The notes: a model not told the origin generated them from the letters alone. Positions 7,511 to 16,829 are shown, counted from the stretch's first letter. The stretch is DNA of 28,950 nt from Candidatus Aminicenantota bacterium (GCA_026393775.1 JAPKZM010000224.1:1-28950); one strand, 5' to 3'. Numbers and translations: made by a program.

Positions 7511-8670
7511 TGGCACATTCCCGCTCCGTCGTCGTCCATTTGATCACCAAGCTGGAGCTTGGCGGCGCTCAGATCAACACGGTATACACGGCGGAGCATC
7601 TCGATCCGCTCCGTTTCGACACCTATCTGTTCAGCGGCCCTGGCGGCATAATGAAGGCGAGACTGGCTGGCGTGGAACGGATGATCTTCATCCCGGCCTT
7701 AGCCAGGGAGATCAGACCGGGCAAGGATGCATTAGCCTTGTTCTCCCTGATCCGCCTCTTTAAAAAGATCAAGCCTAAGATTGTCCATACCCATTCGTCC
7801 AAAGCCGGCATCCTGGGCCGTTTGGCGGCTTTCGCGGCGCGCGTTCCAATCGTCATCCATTCAGTGCACGGTTTTTCCTTTTCTCCGTTTCAGCCCTTTT
7901 TTAAACGAAATTTCTATCTTTTGTTTGAAAAAATCTGCCGACCGCTGACCACGCATTTCGTTTTTGTCGCCGCCAGCGATATCGAATCCGCCCGTTCCCA
8001 CAAGCTGCTCGCCGAGAACTATTCGCTGATCCGCAGCGGATTCCCGCTGCAAAAATTCCGTGGCCGTTTTTCTGACACGACGGTTTTGAAACGCAAATTT
8101 CAATTGGACGAAGGCTCTTTCGTCTGCGGCACTATCGCCCCTTTCAAGCCGCAAAAGGGGCTGCAGCATCTGCTGGATATCGCGGCGCTCGTCATCCGCC
8201 AAAGCCCGGCAGTACTTTTTTTTATCGCTGGCGATGGCGAGCAGCGGCCAGAACTGGAACGTGAACTGCAGCGGCGGGGGCTCTCCCGGAATTTTCGCCT
8301 GCCCGGATTCCTGCCGGACATGGAAAACGTGATCGATTGCTTCGATCTCGGGATATCGACCGCACTCTGGGAAGGACTTCCGCAAAGTTTGGTCCAGCTC
8401 CGCTTGAAAAAAAAAGCCGTGATCGCCAACGACATACCCGGGAACCGCGAGATCATCCGCGACGGCTTGAACGGCTACCTGATTCCGGTCGGCGACCATG
8501 AACGTTTTGCCTCCGCCATATTGAAACTGGCTGCCGATCCGGTGCTGCGGAACCGCTTGGGCGGTTATGGCAAAGAAGATTTCGGGGAATGGGACGCAAC
8601 GTTGATGGTCAATCGCCAAGAAGAGCTGTATCAACGCTTGTTGGCGCTCTCAGGTTTCAAGCGGAACTGA
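7510..8670 (+). CDS. Family 4 glycosyltransferase (GT-B)
   Basis: The 386-residue GT-B protein has an N-terminal domain with KLELGGAQINT and VHTHSSKAGILGRLAA. Its C-terminal nucleotide-sugar domain carries GTIAPFKPQKGLQHLL, FIAGDGEQRPELE and the acceptor loop STALWEGLPQSLVQ. In retaining GT4 enzymes this last loop reads E-x7-E; here the second Glu is Gln (EGLPQSLVQ), which may alter donor ribose binding. The gene starts inside the previous stop codon (TGATG) and closes the run of five co-directional genes. A small GC hairpin (8686-8698) without a T tract follows. Sugar specificity is unknown. Confidence 0.88.
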   Translation: MAHSRSVVVHLITKLELGGAQINTVYTAEHLDPLRFDTYLFSGPGGIMKARLAGVERMIFIPALAREIRPGKDALALFSLIRLFKKIKPKIVHTHSSKAGILGRLAAFAARVPIVIHSVHGFSFSPFQPFFKRNFYLLFEKICRPLTTHFVFVAASDIESARSHKLLAENYSLIRSGFPLQKFRGRFSDTTVLKRKFQLDEGSFVCGTIAPFKPQKGLQHLLDIAALVIRQSPAVLFFIAGDGEQRPELERELQRRGLSRNFRLPGFLPDMENVIDCFDLGISTALWEGLPQSLVQLRLKKKAVIANDIPGNREIIRDGLNGYLIPVGDHERFASAILKLAADPVLRNRLGGYGKEDFGEWDATLMVNRQEELYQRLLALSGFKRN

Positions 8671-8709
8671 AATTCGCTGGTAAGAACCGGCGCCCGGTAA
8701 CACTGCCAC

Positions 8710-8738
8710 TTGAAAAAAATATCCGCAGGCTTTAAAAT
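8710..8738 (+). promoter_or_regulatory. Promoter of the J-like/TPR gene
   Basis: TTGAAA (8710-8715), a 17-nt spacer and TAAAAT (8733-8738) predict a start near 8745, giving a leader of about 26 nt that contains AGGGAG before GTG 8771. Confidence 0.7.
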
Positions 8739-8770
8739 GATTTCAGTTAAGATGACCAGGGAGATGCATC

Positions 8771-9550
8771 GTGAGCAATGATAACCAGAATTCCAGGTTG
8801 GTGGCCCGCATCAATGAATTGCGAACGCGCCTGCAGGCACCGGGATACAATTATTTTACCTTGTTGGGATTGACCTTGGCGGCGACCCAGAAGGATATCG
8901 AGGCGGCTTATCGCCAGCTGGCCGATGAGCTGTCAGCCGAGCGGCTTGCCGCCTTGGGAAACAGCGAAAGCGCGAGCCAGGGACGGGCGCTGGCCCAGCA
9001 GCTGCAGCGTGCTTTCCAGGTCTTGAGCGACTTTGGCAAGCGGGGCGAATATGAAAAACGCGGCTACAAGGAATTCGTCGCTCCCGATGCCAAGGATGAT
9101 ACCGTCGAATTTGCCAAAGCCCTATATCGCAAGGCATTGACCCTCTTTCACCAGAAAAACTATCAGAAGGCCATCATGGTGGTGGAGGACGCGATCCGGA
9201 ACAACCCCGCCAAGGCGGACTACTATTTATTGCTGGGATTGTGCCAAAGCGAATTGCCATCCCTGAAACGGCAGGCTGAGCAGAACCTCTCCAGGGCCGC
9301 CGCCATTGAGCCCTGGAATGCCGAGCATGTCGTCGCCCTGGGCATGCTGTTTTTTTCGGAACATATGCCGAAACGCGCCGAAGGTTACTTTCGCCAAGCG
9401 CTCGAACTCGAACCGAACCATGACCTGGCCCGGAAAAAACTCGTCGAACTCGTCGGCCCGGAAAAAAGCCCTTCCGCCTTGCTGATAGAAAAAGGGGAAA
9501 AACTGCTGGGAAAATTAATGCCCTCGTTGTTCAAGCGCGGGAAACGTTGA
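8771..9550 (+). CDS. Degenerate J-domain protein with C-terminal TPRs
   Basis: The 259-residue protein has a J-like region at about residues 24-95 (YNYFTLLGL, DIEAAYRQLADEL, LQRAFQVLSDFGKRGEYEKRG). The HPD tripeptide that stimulates DnaK is absent; the corresponding region reads through without it. A TPR segment follows (about 117-225: ALTLFHQKNYQKAIMVVEDAIRNNP, and AEGYFRQALELEPNHDLA). It is probably an adaptor rather than an active DnaJ co-chaperone. GTG 8771 is chosen because AGGGAG (8758-8763) lies 7 nt upstream; the ATG at 8764 is in another frame. It has its own promoter. dnaK lies 5 kb away and is not in the same operon. Confidence 0.75.
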   Translation: MSNDNQNSRLVARINELRTRLQAPGYNYFTLLGLTLAATQKDIEAAYRQLADELSAERLAALGNSESASQGRALAQQLQRAFQVLSDFGKRGEYEKRGYKEFVAPDAKDDTVEFAKALYRKALTLFHQKNYQKAIMVVEDAIRNNPAKADYYLLLGLCQSELPSLKRQAEQNLSRAAAIEPWNAEHVVALGMLFFSEHMPKRAEGYFRQALELEPNHDLARKKLVELVGPEKSPSALLIEKGEKLLGKLMPSLFKRGKR

Positions 9551-9620
9551 GAAGGTTCATGAAAGCTTGCCGAGCGGCAAGGAAGCTATCCGCCTGCTAA
9601 AGAGAAAATCAGTTCGTTGC

Positions 9621-9649
9621 TTTACATTTTCCCGGCAATCTTATAAAAT
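9621..9649 (+). promoter_or_regulatory. Promoter of the bacterioferritin gene
   Basis: TTTACA (9621-9626), a 17-nt spacer and TAAAAT (9644-9649) predict a start near 9656. The leader of about 47 nt holds a 5-bp hairpin (CTGGC-AAT-GCCAG, 9677-9689) directly before GGAGG (9693-9697). No convincing Fur box is visible. Confidence 0.65.
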
Positions 9650-9702
9650 GGATCCAGGAATCATCGTGGTTCCTTTCTGGCAATGCCAGCACGGAGGTTA
9701 AA

Positions 9703-10170
9703 ATGAAAGGGAATAAGAAACTGATCGCGACTTTGAATGCGCTTCTGGCCGATGAGTTGACCGCCGTCAATCAATACATGGTGCATTCGGAAATGAACGC
9801 GAATTGGGGTTATGAAAAATTGCATAAGCATTTTGAAAAAAGGGCGGTCGACGAAATGAAGCACGCCGAGACACTGATCGGGCGCATCCTCTTCCTGGAG
9901 GGTCTCCCCGTCGTTTCCAGCCTGAAAAAGATTACCATCGGCGCCGATGCGTCCAAACAGCTGGCCAATGACCACACGTCTGAAGCCGGCGCCATCGTGG
10001 CCTACAACCAGGCCATCAAGCTGGCAGGGGAACTGGTCGATTTTGCCACCCGGGAAATCCTGGAAAAGATCCTGAACGACGAGGATGCCCACATCGACAA
10101 GATCGAGGAATTGCAGGACCAGATTTCCCAGATGGGTGCGGCTATCTTCCTGACCACCCAGGTAGGCTGA
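9703..10170 (+). CDS. bfr: Bacterioferritin (heme-type)
   Basis: The 155-residue four-helix ferritin matches bacterioferritin in length and motifs. The first ferroxidase Glu is in LLADELTAVNQY. The second helix carries RAVDEMKHAETLIGRILFLEG, in which Glu and His are diiron ligands and Met matches the heme-ligating Met52 of E. coli Bfr. The later ligands lie in TSEAGAIVAYNQ and ILNDEDAHIDKIEEL. It should store iron as a 24-mer and detoxify Fe(II) and peroxide in the cytoplasm. GGAGG lies 5 nt before ATG 9703. It is a single gene with its own promoter, converging on htpX. Confidence 0.93.
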   Translation: MKGNKKLIATLNALLADELTAVNQYMVHSEMNANWGYEKLHKHFEKRAVDEMKHAETLIGRILFLEGLPVVSSLKKITIGADASKQLANDHTSEAGAIVAYNQAIKLAGELVDFATREILEKILNDEDAHIDKIEELQDQISQMGAAIFLTTQVG

Positions 10171-10201
10171 TCGCTTACTTCAGTTTCACCCGCACTTACC
10201 T

Positions 10202-11044
10202 TCAACTCAAACGCATCTGACGCAAGCGGGCTACCCGTTCTTCGAGCGGCGGATGGGTTGAAAAAAGAGCCAGCAAGCTTTTGCCGCTCAGGGGTGAAAC
10301 GATGAACAGGTGCGCCGTCTGCTGGGTGGCCTGCAGGGGAATCCTCTTGGCATAGACGGTCAGTTTTTCCAATGCCGTTGCCAGGCCTTCGGGGTTGTGG
10401 GTCAATTGGGCGGATCCGGCGTCGGCCTTGTATTCCCGGGAACGGGAAATGGCCAGTTGGATGATCGTGGCGGCCAAGGGAGCCAGTACGGCCATCACGA
10501 TCATGCCCAGGACGCCGCCTCTCCTGTCATCATCGCGTCCGCCGGACAACAGGCCGAACCAGCGCATCTGGTAACCCAGGAACATGATCGCGCTGGCCAG
10601 GGTGGCGGCAATGGTGGCCAGCAGCGTGTCGCGATTGATGACGTGGGTCAATTCGTGGGCGATCACCCCTTTCAATTCCGCTTCCTCCATCAGCTGGATG
10701 ATGCCCCGGGAAAGAGCGATGGCCGCTTTGGCTGGATTGCGGCCGGTGGCGAAGGCATTGGGGGAATCCTGCTCAAAGACATAGATGCTGGGCATGGGGA
10801 TCTGCGCCTGCTGGGAAAGTTCACGGACCATGGCATGGATCTTCGGCGCTTCGCTCTCGGGCAATTCGCTGGCCCGGTAGGACTTGAGAACGATTTTGTC
10901 GGAAAACCAATAGGCGACGAAGTTCGTCAGAGCGGCAAACGCCAGGGCAAGCAGCATGCCCTGTTGCCCACCGGCCATGCCGCCGATAAACAAAAATATC
11001 CCGCTGAGAGCTCCAAGCAGTAAAACGGTTTTCAGGTTATTCAT
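10202..11044 (-). CDS. htpX: HtpX-like membrane metalloprotease (M48)
   Basis: The 280-residue membrane protease has two N-terminal transmembrane segments (about 5-22 and 28-47). The zinc motif HELTH is at 130-134, followed by a hydrophobic hairpin (about 141-198), and the third zinc ligand Glu204 lies in SREYKADAGS. HtpX takes part in quality control of inner-membrane proteins. It is the last gene of the mutase-ftsB-htpX operon and overlaps the previous gene by 8 nt. It has no heat-shock promoter of its own that I can see, so it is presumably expressed with the cell-division-related upstream gene. Confidence 0.92.
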   Translation of the reverse strand: MNNLKTVLLLGALSGIFLFIGGMAGGQQGMLLALAFAALTNFVAYWFSDKIVLKSYRASELPESEAPKIHAMVRELSQQAQIPMPSIYVFEQDSPNAFATGRNPAKAAIALSRGIIQLMEEAELKGVIAHELTHVINRDTLLATIAATLASAIMFLGYQMRWFGLLSGGRDDDRRGGVLGMIVMAVLAPLAATIIQLAISRSREYKADAGSAQLTHNPEGLATALEKLTVYAKRIPLQATQQTAHLFIVSPLSGKSLLALFSTHPPLEERVARLRQMRLS

Positions 11045-11360
11045 GTTTTGCCTCTTTCTTGTCTTTGACCAAGACGACTACTTTTTCATTTTTTTTCATC
11101 AGCCACAATTTTTCACGCGCCTTTTCTTCAAGCGCCAGGGGATTCTCCCGCAGCATGTCGATTTCCTTGCTCAACCTGAGTTTTTCGGATTCAAGTTCTT
11201 TGATGGTTTGCTGCAGGATCTTGATTTGCTTCTGGGTCTTCATTATTTCCAGAAGGCCGCGATCCCCGAAAATAAAGGCCATGATCAAAATCAGGAGAAA
11301 AAAAGCCAATAGCAGGGCCAGGCCCCGGGATTGGAAGAGCAAATTTTCTTTTTTATTCAA
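11037..11360 (-). CDS. FtsB/DivIC-type septum formation initiator
   Basis: The 107-residue single-pass protein has a short cytoplasmic N-terminus and a transmembrane helix at about residues 15-32. A coiled coil follows (about 36-70, LLEIMKTQKQIKILQQTIKELESEKLRLSKEIDML), then the family signature NPLALEEKAREKLWLMKKNE. FtsB/DivIC links late divisome proteins in the periplasm. It starts at TTG 11360: there is no ATG before the transmembrane helix, and AGGAAGA lies about 8 nt upstream. It overlaps the mutase gene and htpX by 8 nt each, so it is translationally coupled on both sides. Confidence 0.85.
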   Translation of the reverse strand: MNKKENLLFQSRGLALLLAFFLLILIMAFIFGDRGLLEIMKTQKQIKILQQTIKELESEKLRLSKEIDMLRENPLALEEKAREKLWLMKKNEKVVVLVKDKKEAKHE

Positions 11361-12756
11361 GTAATTTTCTTCCTGTTTGCAGCAGTTGCTGCGCTTGGCG
11401 GAGACTGGGGGCTTCGGCGCAGATGCGGATCACGTGGCTGGTTCCGGATTCGCGGAGTAGAAGCCAGGAATTGGCGAAGATGAACTTGATGCCGTCGATG
11501 TATTTGATCTTCAGTAACTCCAGGCCAGGGAAGGAGAAATTTTTTTCTTGCAAAAGCGAATGAAATTTTTCACGACGCGGACTGCTTTTGGCTACTTGAG
11601 TCTCGCGATTGAATAACGGCGGAAAGCGTCGGGCGAATTGGCTCAGCAGCTGCGGCAAGGATAACTGTGAGTGGGCCAGCATCTCGCAGATCAGCAGGTT
11701 GAACAGTATGCCGTCCCGGCACGGGCAGGCGCCGTTTAAAGCCGCCCCATTGGTGCTTTCCACGCCGATAAACACGTTGCGGGAGGAAAGCATGTCAGCC
11801 AGGAATTTGAAGCCGACCGGGGTCTCGTGCACTTTCCGCTGATGGCGTTCGGCGACGCGAGTGATCTGATCGGTGGAAGAAACCGATTTGACTATATCCC
11901 CGCTAATTTTCCGCACGGTAATCAAGTATTCGATCAAAGGCGGCATGATCAGGTTGGCATCGATGAAGCGGCCCCGGGAATCGATGATTCCGAAACGGTC
12001 GCTGTCGATATCGGTGGCCAGGCCGATATCGGCTCCCTTGCTTACAACCAGTCTGGCCAACTCCCTCAGGTTGCTTTTGCTGCAGGAAGGAATTACACCT
12101 CCGAAATATGAGTCGGAATAATTGTGGATAGCGGTGATTTCAATGCCATGATCACTGAGCAAGCGGTCCAAATAATCGCGGGATGTACCGAATAAATTAT
12201 CCACGATGATTTTGATACGGGCGTGCTTGATGATGTCCAGGTGGACCGTGGCGGCAATATGATTCAGGTACGGTGAACGAATGTCGAGGTAATGGATCAG
12301 GCTGGGGTCGGAATACTGGTGTTTGAAACGGAAGCTGGCGGCTATTTTTTTTATTTCGTTTTCAAGCAGCAGGGTTTTGGAAGGCAGGGCGGGTGTGCCG
12401 TTTGCGGTAAATATCTTAATGCCATTGTAGATGGGTTCGTTAAGGCTGGCGGTGAAGCAGATCCCGCCGCGCATCTGTTTTTGAATGATCGCCAGGGCCA
12501 TGGCCGGCGTCGGGGCGTCGCGGAGCGGGAAAAAGACATGGATCTTGTTGAGGGTGAGGATCTGGGCTGCCTTCTGGGCGAATGTCTCTGACAGGTAACG
12601 GCTGTCGTAATTGATCATGACCGCGATTTCTTTGTTGCCAGGGGTCCGTTTCAGCAAATTGGCGAAAGCTTGGGCGGTGAGCCGGACCTTGGCGAAGGTG
12701 AAGTCCCTCCCCATTTTAGCCTGCCAGCCGTCCGTGCCAAATTTTATCTCTGCCAT
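11353..12756 (-). CDS. Alpha-D-phosphohexomutase family protein with altered active-site loops
   Basis: The 467-residue protein opens IKFGTDGWQAKMG, the phosphohexomutase N-terminus. The phosphoserine loop is TASLNEPIYNG (Ser104) where the family has TASHNPxxYNG: His is Leu and Pro is Glu. The Mg loop is intact (Asp249, Asp251, Asp253, Arg254). The sugar loop reads GVESTNGA instead of GEESGG/H. The C-terminal phosphate loop RESGTSH is close to consensus. It probably interconverts a hexose 1- and 6-phosphate, but substrate preference (Man, Glc, GlcN) cannot be called. ATG 12756 is chosen by homology and by the promoter just upstream; a reading from 12981 adds 75 unlike residues. Confidence 0.82.
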   Translation of the reverse strand: MAEIKFGTDGWQAKMGRDFTFAKVRLTAQAFANLLKRTPGNKEIAVMINYDSRYLSETFAQKAAQILTLNKIHVFFPLRDAPTPAMALAIIQKQMRGGICFTASLNEPIYNGIKIFTANGTPALPSKTLLLENEIKKIAASFRFKHQYSDPSLIHYLDIRSPYLNHIAATVHLDIIKHARIKIIVDNLFGTSRDYLDRLLSDHGIEITAIHNYSDSYFGGVIPSCSKSNLRELARLVVSKGADIGLATDIDSDRFGIIDSRGRFIDANLIMPPLIEYLITVRKISGDIVKSVSSTDQITRVAERHQRKVHETPVGFKFLADMLSSRNVFIGVESTNGAALNGACPCRDGILFNLLICEMLAHSQLSLPQLLSQFARRFPPLFNRETQVAKSSPRREKFHSLLQEKNFSFPGLELLKIKYIDGIKFIFANSWLLLRESGTSHVIRICAEAPSLRQAQQLLQTGRKLLE

Positions 12757-12763
12757 CCATTTA

Positions 12764-12792
12764 AAAATAGCATAATCAGGGCGGGTCCGCAA
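12764..12792 (-). promoter_or_regulatory. Promoter of the mutase-ftsB-htpX operon (leaderless)
   Basis: TTGCGG (12792-12787), a 17-nt spacer ending in TGC (an extended -10) and TATTTT (12769-12764) end 7 nt before ATG 12756. No Shine-Dalgarno is present. Confidence 0.55.
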
Positions 12793-12851
12793 CCGATTTT
12801 TGCTGAATAACCGATCCTCATGCTGCGTACGGCCTGGTTGCCAGTGGCCTG

Positions 12852-12880
12852 TTGAAAAGCAGGGCGATTTCCCGTACAAT
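12852..12880 (+). promoter_or_regulatory. Promoter of the spermidine synthase-SpeD fusion gene
   Basis: TTGAAA (12852-12857), a 17-nt spacer and TACAAT (12875-12880) predict a start near 12887. The leader carries AAGGAG (12906-12911) before ATG 12920. Confidence 0.75.
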
Positions 12881-12919
12881 ACAGCCTGGCTTGTTTTTAG
12901 CCAGCAAGGAGAACGCGCG

Positions 12920-14683
12920 ATGGGCTTGACTAAAAAGGGGAAAAACCTTTGGTTCTTTGAGGATTTGTATACCGATGCCACTTACGGTTTCCAGGTATCC
13001 AGGGTGATCGTTCCGGAAACCGACACCGGCTTCCAGAAATTGATGATCCTGGAGACCGACCGTTTCGGCCGGGTCCTGGTCCTGGACGGCATCGTGCAAC
13101 TGACCGAGGAGGACGAGGGCATCTACCACGAATGGATCGCCCATTGGCCGCTCTTTGCCCTGCGCAAGCCGGCGCAACACGTGTTGATCATCGGCGGTGG
13201 AGACTGCGGCGTGGCCCGCGAAGTGCTGCGGCACAAGTCGATCAAGCGCGTGACCATGGTGGAGATCGACCGCATGGTCTGCGACCTCTGCCGGCAGTAC
13301 ATGCCTTCGGTGAGCGAGGGCGTCTACGAAGACCCGCGCTTCAAGCTCATCATCGGCGACGGTGCCGAGGTGATCCGCCAGATGAAGGGAAAGTGCGACG
13401 TGATCGTCATCGATTCCACCGACCCGATCGGACCGGCCCGTAGCCTTTTCAACACCGATTTCTACCAAAGCGTCTACGACGCCCTTACCGACGGCGGCAT
13501 CACCATCCACCAGACCGGGGCGTTGATCCTGCAGCCCTTCGAGGCCCCCGGCAGCTGGCGCCAGATCGAACGCTCATTCGACGATGTCCGCGTGGTGCAA
13601 TTCTCCAGCGTCATGTACATGGGCGGGCCCTTCAGCCTGACCGCCGGGTCCAAGGGGAAAGGCGTGTTCAGGAACGCCGAACGCAACGCCCTGAAGGCGT
13701 ACAAGAAAGCCGGTTTCAAGACCTCCTGGTATTCGCCGCATATCTCCGCCATCCCTTATCCCGAATTCCAGAAGCGGCTGGAGACCGACAAGTACGGCGA
13801 AGAAATCGTCATAGACATTGAGCTTCCGGCCAATAGCCGCCCGGGCGCCAAGCAAGTGGAAAAATGGGCTGACCAGACCTGCGCGGCGATCAAGATGAAG
13901 GCCTTTGGAGAACCGATCGCTGCCAGCGACAAACTGGTCGATGGCGAAACACTGGTGCAGTATGTGGAGACCAGTGCCATCAATTACCGGCGCTACGGGC
14001 GGATGGCGGCGCTCAACTGCTTTACCTGCGCCGCCTTGCCAGTGGAGGACGCCATCAGGTCGTCAATCGAATTTTTCAAGTCGGGACAGGCTATTTGCTG
14101 GCACCTGCCGCGCGGTTCTTTTGCCGATATTAAAAAAATCAGGAAGAATACAAAGATTTTCGAATACAACCCAACCACAGCCAAGATCTCGAAGGTATTC
14201 CAGCCGCAGCTGGTCGAAAGCGCGGAGGCATTTGCCAGGGATTTCCCTTTTTTCCGCAAAAAGGGGACGGATGAGTTCGAGCTTGTCATGGATATTTATG
14301 ACTGCGATTACGCCAAAATTTCCAGTCCGGCTGTCGTGGCTCGCTGGGCGGGGAAAGAATTCCCAAAGTATACCGGGCTGAAAACGGTCGGCAAGGCCGA
14401 CGCACCCGATTTTGGCCACGCCAAGAAAAAAACAGCCGGACCTTCAGTGGTGCAACTGCTCAAAGGCGGCTCCAATATAAGTCATTATTCAGTCAACTGG
14501 CTGATGATTGTGGTCAATGTTGTGGTTAGGCAGAGATTTTCCCTGGAAAAGGCCGTCCGCCGGACCATGAAATATTTCCAGGGCAAGTACGCGGTTTGCT
14601 GGCTGCTACCCAGGGGCAGTCTCAACCATTCGCTGAAGCAGATCGCCGCCAATACTTATATTTTTACAGTAGAATCCAAATAA
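12920..14683 (+). CDS. Spermidine synthase fused to two tandem AdoMetDC (SpeD) repeats
   Basis: The 587-residue protein has three domains. Residues 1-285 are a spermidine/aminopropyltransferase (SpeE): LETDRFGRVLVLDGIVQLTEEDE, the SAM loop GGGDCG at 92-97 (usually GGGDGG) and catalytic VIDSTDPIGPA at 161-173. Residues 295-405 are a SpeD repeat with the pyruvoyl-type site ETS (Ser352) and Cys370 in CFTC, but Thr344 and Arg357 where the helper Ser and His belong. Residues 453-587 are a second SpeD repeat starting at MDIYDCD. It keeps the helper Ser509 and His522 but has Gly517 at the pyruvoyl site and no Cys. Both repeats end in a CWxLPRGS motif (393-400 and 560-567). It probably makes decarboxylated SAM and transfers its aminopropyl group within one polypeptide. 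AAGGAG decides the start. It is divergent from the mutase operon. Confidence 0.88.
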   Translation: MGLTKKGKNLWFFEDLYTDATYGFQVSRVIVPETDTGFQKLMILETDRFGRVLVLDGIVQLTEEDEGIYHEWIAHWPLFALRKPAQHVLIIGGGDCGVAREVLRHKSIKRVTMVEIDRMVCDLCRQYMPSVSEGVYEDPRFKLIIGDGAEVIRQMKGKCDVIVIDSTDPIGPARSLFNTDFYQSVYDALTDGGITIHQTGALILQPFEAPGSWRQIERSFDDVRVVQFSSVMYMGGPFSLTAGSKGKGVFRNAERNALKAYKKAGFKTSWYSPHISAIPYPEFQKRLETDKYGEEIVIDIELPANSRPGAKQVEKWADQTCAAIKMKAFGEPIAASDKLVDGETLVQYVETSAINYRRYGRMAALNCFTCAALPVEDAIRSSIEFFKSGQAICWHLPRGSFADIKKIRKNTKIFEYNPTTAKISKVFQPQLVESAEAFARDFPFFRKKGTDEFELVMDIYDCDYAKISSPAVVARWAGKEFPKYTGLKTVGKADAPDFGHAKKKTAGPSVVQLLKGGSNISHYSVNWLMIVVNVVVRQRFSLEKAVRRTMKYFQGKYAVCWLLPRGSLNHSLKQIAANTYIFTVESK

Positions 14684-14769
14684 TTTCGCCTATCAAAATT
14701 AGTGCCTTGTTCTACTTATGAATATATTTTAATAAAAATTAAGTAAATCCATATTTATATCTTTATTAT

Positions 14770-14846
14770 TTGACAATTGGATACTCAACTAATTATAACA
14801 ATTCAATTATTAATCTGTTGACAAATGGATAATTTTAACTTATATT
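14770..14846 (+). promoter_or_regulatory. Duplicated promoter region of dnaK
   Basis: Two near-identical units (13 of 14 bases, TTGACAAwTGGATA, at 14770-14783 and 14818-14831) are 48 bp apart. Each gives a sigma70-type promoter: TTGACA-18-TATAAC (14794-14799) and TTGACA-17-TATATT (14841-14846). They lie in a very AT-rich stretch (about 14690-14870) unlike its surroundings. No CIRCE inverted repeat is visible. Confidence 0.75.
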
Positions 14847-14874
14847 ATAATCAAATAACTTTAAGGAGTTACCA

Positions 14875-16794
<1,920 letters not shown>

Positions 16795-16829
16795 TTTCGT
16801 TCTTTGTTTTTGTTTTCCCTCCCGCGAAC

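Noticed and set aside
8686..8698. Hairpin after the GT4 gene as a terminator
   Set aside because: The stem is only 5 bp with a 3-nt loop and no T tract follows.
9566..9581. Hairpin after the J-like/TPR gene as a terminator
   Set aside because: The CTTGCC-GAGC-GGCAAG stem is good, but no T run follows within 30 nt, so termination is not supported.
9656..9702. Fur box or riboswitch in the bfr leader
   Set aside because: The only structure is a 5-bp hairpin; no GATAATGATAATCATTATC-like site or known riboswitch core is present.
12757..12981. N-terminal extension of the mutase to 12981
   Set aside because: The extra residues resemble nothing in the family, cross the divergent speE-speD promoter and start region, and the conserved N-terminus begins at 12756.
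14684..14874. CIRCE/HrcA operator or sigma32 promoter upstream of dnaK
   Set aside because: No TTAGCACTC-N9-GAGTGCTAA repeat and no CTTGAA/CCCCAT-type promoter can be found in the AT-rich leader.
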